Positions 20,928 through 25,000 of a stretch of DNA of 25,000 nt are shown piece by piece (position 1 is the first letter of the stretch; each line of letters starts with the position of its first letter). The DNA lies in the NCBI GenBank assembly GCA_963575745.1, contig CAUYUJ010001313.1, forward strand, positions 27,501-52,500, written 5' to 3'. The notes beneath the pieces were generated by a model, which saw nothing but the letters and a program-made list of their open reading frames with translations, was not told where the DNA came from and did not search any database. Both the position numbers and the translations under genes were made by a program. Source of the DNA: Prorocentrum cordatum. Its lineage: Eukaryota; Sar; Dinophyceae; Prorocentrales; Prorocentraceae.

Positions 20928-23900
20928 TCCAAAATCTAGACTCGGAGCTGGCGCGACGTGCAAACCGAGCCAAAGCTGAACGCATCAAGATCTGGTCTGA
21001 GGGCGTCCGCGAGCCAAGCGGGCGAAAGGCGGCCATATACGCACGGGCTGCCGACTGCTCGCCCACGGCGTATCTCCGCACGCCTACCACTCCCGACGAT
21101 GCACAGCTCCACTGCGACATCACCGCCTTCAACCCTGACCAAGCTAGCACGGACGACAGTGACGCCGACACCGACGCCGGCGGCTTCAGCCCCGGCGACG
21201 GTAGCTCGCCCGACACGGACAACGACGACGGCCCCATTCGTGGCCCACTACCAGCCCAGGTTCCCGACGCCCTCCCCGCCAACGCTATCGTTGCCAACAC
21301 CAAAGACATGCTCAAGCTCATGGTCGACACCTGGGAGCCCATCCTGGGCACGTACCGCGCTCGCGCGGGCCATGACGCCGAAGCTATGCCGACGTGGGCG
21401 GACTTCTACGACGAATACCGCCAAGAGCTGCCTACGCCATCACCAGCAGCCCCCTTCCACCTTACCGACGACCAACTCATCCACTTCATTCGCACCCGTT
21501 CACCGCGCCGCGCGGGGGGACTCGACGGCTGGACGACCAAGGAGGCAAAGGAGTTACCCGACGACATCCTTCGCCTCTTCGCCAGCGTCTTACGTGCTAT
21601 GCAACGCACTGGCACCATCCCCGAGCCCCTCCTGCACGTGCCAAACCCGTGCCTCCGAAAAGGCCGAGGGGAACTCCCGACGGACCAACGGCTTCTCTCG
21701 GTTCTTTCCGTGTGGATGTATGCGTGGGAGGCGCCGGCCTACCGTAGCCTCACGACCTGGCGGCAAGGATGGACCCATGCCACGAGCTTCGGCGCCGTTC
21801 CCAAAGCCACCATTGGGGATGTCAGCACTTCTCTCGCCCTGCGCATCGAACACGCCAGGACTTTACTCCTCCCCTTAGCTGGAGCAGCCCTTGACCGACA
21901 GAAGTGCTTCGACTACCTCATCACGGACATCTGTCTAAACCTTGCGCTGCACGCGGGGTGCCCACAAGACATCGTTACTGTCCGCCGAAACTTCTACAGA
22001 CACCACAAACGCTACATCCGCATGAACGGAGCGTACTCCAGGGACCTGGCCAGGACAAACGGTCACCTCCAGGGCAGCTCGTGGTCCCTGGATGACATCA
22101 AGCTGCTCATGTGCGTGTGGACAAAGAGGCAGCGCCGATACGTTCCTCGATCACTCAGCACTACCTTCGTTGACGACAGCAACTCCACTACCCACACCGC
22201 TCCTGAGCTGCAGAAATCTCTCGACGAAACCGCCAAGTTTGACCGATTCTCCGGTCAACGCATTCACCCTGGTAAAGTGGCAGGGTGGGCGCTCACCGAT
22301 GAGCTGCACGCCGCCGTCACCCAGCTCACACTGGCGGATCGCCCCCTCCGAGTGGTCGATTCCTTCAAGCTCGTCGGGAGTTACATCAACGCCGAGGCAG
22401 CGCCGGCTCCAGCCGCGCTTAACCTCACGGCCACCGCAGACGCCCGTGTGCGGAGGGCGACTATCCGCCTGCCGCGCATTGGCAAGCTCCCGTCGCCGAT
22501 GCTTATCAAGGCGCGGCACGCCCGATCCCTGGCCGCCAGCGTCTGCACCACGGGCACCGACATCCAAGCACCATCAGGCCCAGCCAAGACTGCCTACAAC
22601 CACGCCCTCAAGGCGGCTATCCGCCCCAAGGGGAACAAGTGGGTCGAGTTCTGGACTCTCATGGCCGTGTGCGTGCCGGGACACGCCCTTGAGATCGACG
22701 CCATCACGCAGCGCGAAGCATTCCTGTGCCTGCGGCGTCAGGTTAACCGCGACGTCACACTCTGCGGGCTCGCCAGAGACCTCCAACACCACGTCCAGAC
22801 CCTGTTTGGTGGAGGACCCGTCGGGCGACTCGTCCAGTCACTCCAGCAGCTCCGATGGACCTGGCCCACATTTGGCATCATGTACGATGACTGGGGCTGC
22901 CCGATCAGCTGGCTGAATCTACCCCAAAACGCCTTCCTGCACATGCTGCGGGCCTCACAACGCAGGGCATTTCTGCGGAAGATCAAGCCACGGCGACACG
23001 ACCTTGGCTACCTCGCCTCGGTCAGACAGGGCCTTGACCTCTTCGCCAGCACGTGGCTCGCGCGAACCAAAGGAGCAGCCAAATGCACTGCCTGGCAGCT
23101 GGCGCTCCTCCTGAACTACCTGTCGGGCGGGGACCACACCCAACAGCGACGATCCCGATCCAACACGTCGGCAGACCCCAGCCCCATGTGCCGCTACTGC
23201 GACGAGGAAGAGGAAACTCAGGAGCACACTGTCCGCGACTGTAAGTGCTGGGCCCGAGAAAGAGTTCCTCTCACCACCCTCATCAGTGACGACCAGTGGG
23301 CCCGTCTTCCGCCGCACACAAGACACTGCGGGCTCTTCGACGAAGACCCAGCCCTCCTCGACCTGCAGGCCGACCTCGCGAGGGACCCGCTGCCACAGCC
23401 CATCCCGCGGCCCCCCCCTGAGGGTGATCCTGCGGCTTCAGCCCAGGACACCTACACCACCTACCTTGACAACGACACTGGATGGACATGGGTCTATGCT
23501 GCCACGGACGGTGCGTGCACCAACCAAGCCATCCCACTCCTAGCACGAGCGGGCTACGGCGTCTACTACGGCATCGACCACCGCATGAACTACAGTGCAC
23601 GCGTTCACGGCCTAACGCAGAACGCCCAGGTTGCGGAGACCCTTGCCATCGTCCACCTTACGGCGTGTGCCGAACGGCCCGTGCACGTCTTCGTGGACAA
23701 CCAGGCGGTGGTCGATGGGTTCCAAAGCATCATCGACGGACATCCAGCGCCGCAGGGCACGCACGCGGAGCTCTGGGCAATGATTCACCGATGTGTCATG
23801 GCCAAGCCCGACATGTTTCGCGTCGAAAAAGTCGCCAGCCACCTGGGAGACCTGGGCATCGACCTTGGGCTCATCGGGCCCATCGCGGAGGAGTTCAACC

Positions 23901-24241
23901 GTCAGGCCGACGCCCTTGCCACAGCGGCGGCACGCACGCACAACCTCCCCGACGACATCGTTGAAGCTGCCAAAACACGACATCGCCAAGCGACCGTGCT
24001 TCACGGGGTCGCTGTCGCCATCTACGAGCGCAGACACCGTACTCTGCCGCTCCCACACCGCAGGGCTGGGTTTACAGCGGCTGAACTCAGCAAAATGGAA
24101 CCGAACCCCCTGCTGTCGGACCAGGCACCACCCGCGGCTGGACAGACATCCCGCAGAACCCGGACGAGCTCTGGGCCGAGGCCCAACGTGCGATGTACGA
24201 CGAACAGGAGGACGACCCGTTCGGCTTCGGCGGGGGACTAG
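20729..24241 (+). CDS. ORF4 of giant element: non-LTR reverse transcriptase, CCHC knuckle, RNase H
   Basis: The open frame begins near 20729 without an ATG. Credible protein begins at about 20870 (GEQLDRLIQNLDSELARRAN), and the first in-frame ATG is at 21308, inside the protein. Reverse transcriptase: GLDGW near 21519; motif A ALDRQKCFD with Asp codons at 21893 and 21911; motif B LQGSSWS near 22066; motif C FVDD at 22166-22177. A CCHC-type knuckle (C-x2-C-x8-H-x4-C) lies at about 23188-23244. RNase H spans about 23494-23935, with ATDGA, the Glu of VAETLAI, the Asp of FVDNQ, ASH and ADALAT. All active-site residues look intact. It makes cDNA at the nicked target and degrades the RNA. Its frame is -1 relative to ORF3, so it is probably expressed as an ORF3-ORF4 fusion through frameshifting, splicing or an unbroken master copy. 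Its last 35 or so residues look out of phase with ORF5. Confidence 0.85.
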   Translation: MRASLHRTAPSYRLPCYPAAPGATHRLHVGRGPPSLPQAAPHGPPGFPDAWTPDVPAPRGEQLDRLIQNLDSELARRANRAKAERIKIWSEGVREPSGRKAAIYARAADCSPTAYLRTPTTPDDAQLHCDITAFNPDQASTDDSDADTDAGGFSPGDGSSPDTDNDDGPIRGPLPAQVPDALPANAIVANTKDMLKLMVDTWEPILGTYRARAGHDAEAMPTWADFYDEYRQELPTPSPAAPFHLTDDQLIHFIRTRSPRRAGGLDGWTTKEAKELPDDILRLFASVLRAMQRTGTIPEPLLHVPNPCLRKGRGELPTDQRLLSVLSVWMYAWEAPAYRSLTTWRQGWTHATSFGAVPKATIGDVSTSLALRIEHARTLLLPLAGAALDRQKCFDYLITDICLNLALHAGCPQDIVTVRRNFYRHHKRYIRMNGAYSRDLARTNGHLQGSSWSLDDIKLLMCVWTKRQRRYVPRSLSTTFVDDSNSTTHTAPELQKSLDETAKFDRFSGQRIHPGKVAGWALTDELHAAVTQLTLADRPLRVVDSFKLVGSYINAEAAPAPAALNLTATADARVRRATIRLPRIGKLPSPMLIKARHARSLAASVCTTGTDIQAPSGPAKTAYNHALKAAIRPKGNKWVEFWTLMAVCVPGHALEIDAITQREAFLCLRRQVNRDVTLCGLARDLQHHVQTLFGGGPVGRLVQSLQQLRWTWPTFGIMYDDWGCPISWLNLPQNAFLHMLRASQRRAFLRKIKPRRHDLGYLASVRQGLDLFASTWLARTKGAAKCTAWQLALLLNYLSGGDHTQQRRSRSNTSADPSPMCRYCDEEEETQEHTVRDCKCWARERVPLTTLISDDQWARLPPHTRHCGLFDEDPALLDLQADLARDPLPQPIPRPPPEGDPAASAQDTYTTYLDNDTGWTWVYAATDGACTNQAIPLLARAGYGVYYGIDHRMNYSARVHGLTQNAQVAETLAIVHLTACAERPVHVFVDNQAVVDGFQSIIDGHPAPQGTHAELWAMIHRCVMAKPDMFRVEKVASHLGDLGIDLGLIGPIAEEFNRQADALATAAARTHNLPDDIVEAAKTRHRQATVLHGVAVAIYERRHRTLPLPHRRAGFTAAELSKMEPNPLLSDQAPPAAGQTSRRTRTSSGPRPNVRCTTNRRTTRSASAGD
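21171..21201 (+). repeat. Bulged-C hairpin 12
   Basis: Lower stem GCCGG/CCGGC, bulged C at 21181, upper stem GGC/GCC, loop TTCA at 21185-21188, outer stem CCGAC/GACGG with one A-A mismatch. It reads Gly-Gly-Phe-Ser-Pro in an acidic linker of ORF4. Confidence 0.8.
22399..22419 (+). repeat. Bulged-C hairpin 13 (TCCA loop)
   Basis: Lower stem AGCGC/GCGCT (perfect), bulged C at 22404, upper stem GGC/GCC, loop TCCA at 22408-22411. It lies downstream of the reverse transcriptase catalytic motifs. Confidence 0.75.
23423..23452 (+). repeat. Bulged-C hairpin 14
   Basis: Lower stem TCCTG/CAGGA, continued by GGTG/CACC past one bulged A (23427); bulged C at 23433; upper stem GGC/GCC; loop TTCA at 23437-23440. 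It lies just before the RNase H domain. Confidence 0.8.
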
Positions 24242-25000
24242 ACTTCCTGGACGACGGGCCAGCCAGCGCCAACCTTGCCCCGTCGGGCATCCGCACGATG
24301 CCCACCTCGACTCCGCCACCGAGAGCGGCACCGCACCCACATGATGACGTCGCTCACCTCCAAGACGCCGACGAGGACTTTTATGATCCCCTCGGATTGG
24401 GTGGCAGCATAGACGACGTCCCGCCGACACCCCACGCTGCCGACGATGCCGCTTCATCGAGTCGCCACCCGGTCACGCGGCCGACCTCTGAGCCCTCGCA
24501 CGGCATCATGATTGGTCCCCCCGTGCCACCAACCCCGTCCCCCCACCAGCGCCAGCCCGTGGGGGCGGCTTCAGCCCCCCCGCAGGGCACTGAGCCAGTC
24601 AGGCCGTCGCGCCCCGTCCACGCTCCTACTGTTGCAGGCTGCGAGGCTGCGGCTCCTCCGTCCTCATGGGGCGTGGCCCCAGCGGCTTCAGCCCTGGGAC
24701 CGCGCGACACCCTCCAGTCGCCTCGCCACGGCGACGGCCGCCAGCGCACGGACCGCCGCACCGCGCTGGTCCACCACCTGGCCAGGCGCACCGATGACCT
24801 CGTCCCCGCCGCGAGGCCCGCGGCCGCGGGCACAGAGCAGCCGCCCCGCACCGACCGCGAAGCCGAGCTGTCCCAGTCTACGGCCGCTCTCCAGCAGAGG
24901 TGCGCAGCTCTCGCCGCCGACCTTGCCGCTGCCCAAGCCCGTCAAGGCCCTTTGCTCCAGCGCCTCCACCGCGCCGGTCGTGCCCTCGCCGAGCTGCTTA
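24193..25000 (+). CDS. ORF5 of giant element: acidic, Pro/Ala-rich, coiled-coil protein (partial)
   Basis: From the ATG at 24193 the frame stays open to the window edge (269 codons), so the 3' end is missing. The frame is already open from 24085, and its coding-like text (TTRGWTDIPQNPDELWAEAQ) precedes the ATG while ORF4's own end becomes low-complexity. A -1 shift from ORF4 is therefore as likely as a new start. The first 80 residues are acidic, with DPFGFGGGLDFLDD and DEDFYDPLGLGG; a Pro/Ala/Arg-rich middle follows; the last 50 residues (STAALQQRCAALAADLAAAQ) predict a coiled coil. No family is recognised. A separate structural protein or a C-terminal extension of pol are both possible. Confidence 0.6.
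   Translation, partial: MYDEQEDDPFGFGGGLDFLDDGPASANLAPSGIRTMPTSTPPPRAAPHPHDDVAHLQDADEDFYDPLGLGGSIDDVPPTPHAADDAASSSRHPVTRPTSEPSHGIMIGPPVPPTPSPHQRQPVGAASAPPQGTEPVRPSRPVHAPTVAGCEAAAPPSSWGVAPAASALGPRDTLQSPRHGDGRQRTDRRTALVHHLARRTDDLVPAARPAAAGTEQPPRTDREAELSQSTAALQQRCAALAADLAAAQARQGPLLQRLHRAGRALAELL
24555..24588 (+). repeat. Bulged-C hairpin 15
   Basis: Lower stem GTGGGGG/CCCCCGC (7 pairs, one T-G wobble), outer GCCC/GGGC past one bulged A (24584), bulged C at 24566, upper stem GGC/GCC, loop TTCA at 24570-24573. It reads Ala-Ala-Ser-Ala in ORF5. Confidence 0.8.
24671..24705 (+). repeat. Bulged-C hairpin 16
   Basis: Lower stem CCCAG/CTGGG, a C-A mismatch, GG/CC, then GCGT/GCGC; bulged C at 24683; upper stem GGC/GCC; loop TTCA at 24687-24690. 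It lies only 117 bases after hairpin 15. Confidence 0.8.

Larger units (their letters stand above)
8831..25000 (+). mobile_element. Giant five-ORF non-LTR retroelement (right end not in window)
   Basis: Five long sense-strand frames cover almost every base: ORF1 (coiled coil), ORF2 (composite), ORF3 (APE-type endonuclease at its C-terminus), ORF4 (reverse transcriptase, CCHC knuckle, RNase H) and ORF5 (coiled coil). The endonuclease, RT, knuckle, RNase H order is that of APE-type LINEs. The length, over 16 kb with both ends undefined, is far beyond the usual 4-8 kb. A shared family of hairpins runs through all five frames and is absent from the rest of the window, which supports treating them as one unit. 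Grouping ORF1 and ORF2 with the pol ORFs rests on strand, packing, the ATGCCTGA overlap and the shared hairpins. Confidence 0.6.

Noticed and set aside
10520-24694. Reading the repeated words Gly-Gly-Phe-Ser-Pro and Ala-Ala-Ser-Ala as protein motifs
   Set aside because: The same nucleotide core is read in all three phases, and what is conserved is base pairing, not amino acids.

Overview
This window looks like nuclear DNA from a dinoflagellate. No species is claimed. The grounds are very GC-rich coding sequence, long stretches of degenerate satellites and microsatellites, a Ty1/copia-type reverse transcriptase of the kind common in dinoflagellate genomes, and a very large non-LTR (LINE-like) retroelement. 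I see no operons, Shine-Dalgarno sites, tRNA genes, rRNA genes or CRISPR arrays.

Layout. Positions 1-1000 hold degenerate tandem repeats that end in a perfect 20-bp palindrome. Positions 978-4188 hold a 5'-truncated copia-type element: the C-terminal tail of integrase, a reverse transcriptase and an RNase H, followed by a second, unrecognised open frame in a different phase. Positions 4190-8830 are repeat-rich. They contain inverted triplet microsatellites around a short exon-like segment on the minus strand, GC-rich minisatellites, a nested foldback structure (6055-6420), a GGATTGG-type satellite with a 138-158-bp higher-order unit, an 87-bp tandem duplication and a second, smaller foldback (8184-8370).

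Positions 8831-25000 are one continuous plus-strand block of five long open frames, read here as a giant multi-ORF retroelement that runs off the right edge. ORF1 (8831-11404) is a coiled-coil protein with basic patches, placed like a LINE ORF1. ORF2 (11576-17149, about 1.86 kaa) is a composite protein with hydrophobic segments, a possible ADP-ribosyltransferase-like fold and a cysteine cluster. ORF3 (17142-20927) has a novel N-terminal domain, a long Pro/Ala/Arg-rich linker and an APE-type endonuclease. ORF4 (about 20729-24241) carries the reverse transcriptase, a CCHC knuckle and RNase H. ORF5 (24193 to the edge) has a coiled-coil end. ORF2/ORF3 overlap through ATGCCTGA, ORF3/ORF4 through a -1 frame change with no ATG available for the RT frame, and ORF4/ORF5 through a second -1 overlap. 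Such arrangements could link translation of all the enzymatic parts on one RNA.

The most striking signal is not a gene. Sixteen short hairpins of one architecture lie on the sense strand through ORF1-ORF5, at 9176, 10511, 11711, 12241, 13632, 13678, 14806, 15918, 16986, 18060, 19375, 21171, 22399, 23423, 24555 and 24671. Each has a variable lower stem, a single bulged C on the 5' side, a 3-bp upper stem (mostly GGC/GCC, also GCC/GGC, GTC/GAC and GTC/GGC) and a TTCA loop (twice TCCA). The lower stems differ completely between copies yet stay complementary, the copies fall in all three reading frames, and most lie about 1.0-1.4 kb apart. I found none in the copia or satellite part of the window. 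This looks like a selected nucleic-acid structure spread through a coding element, and I know of no description of it.
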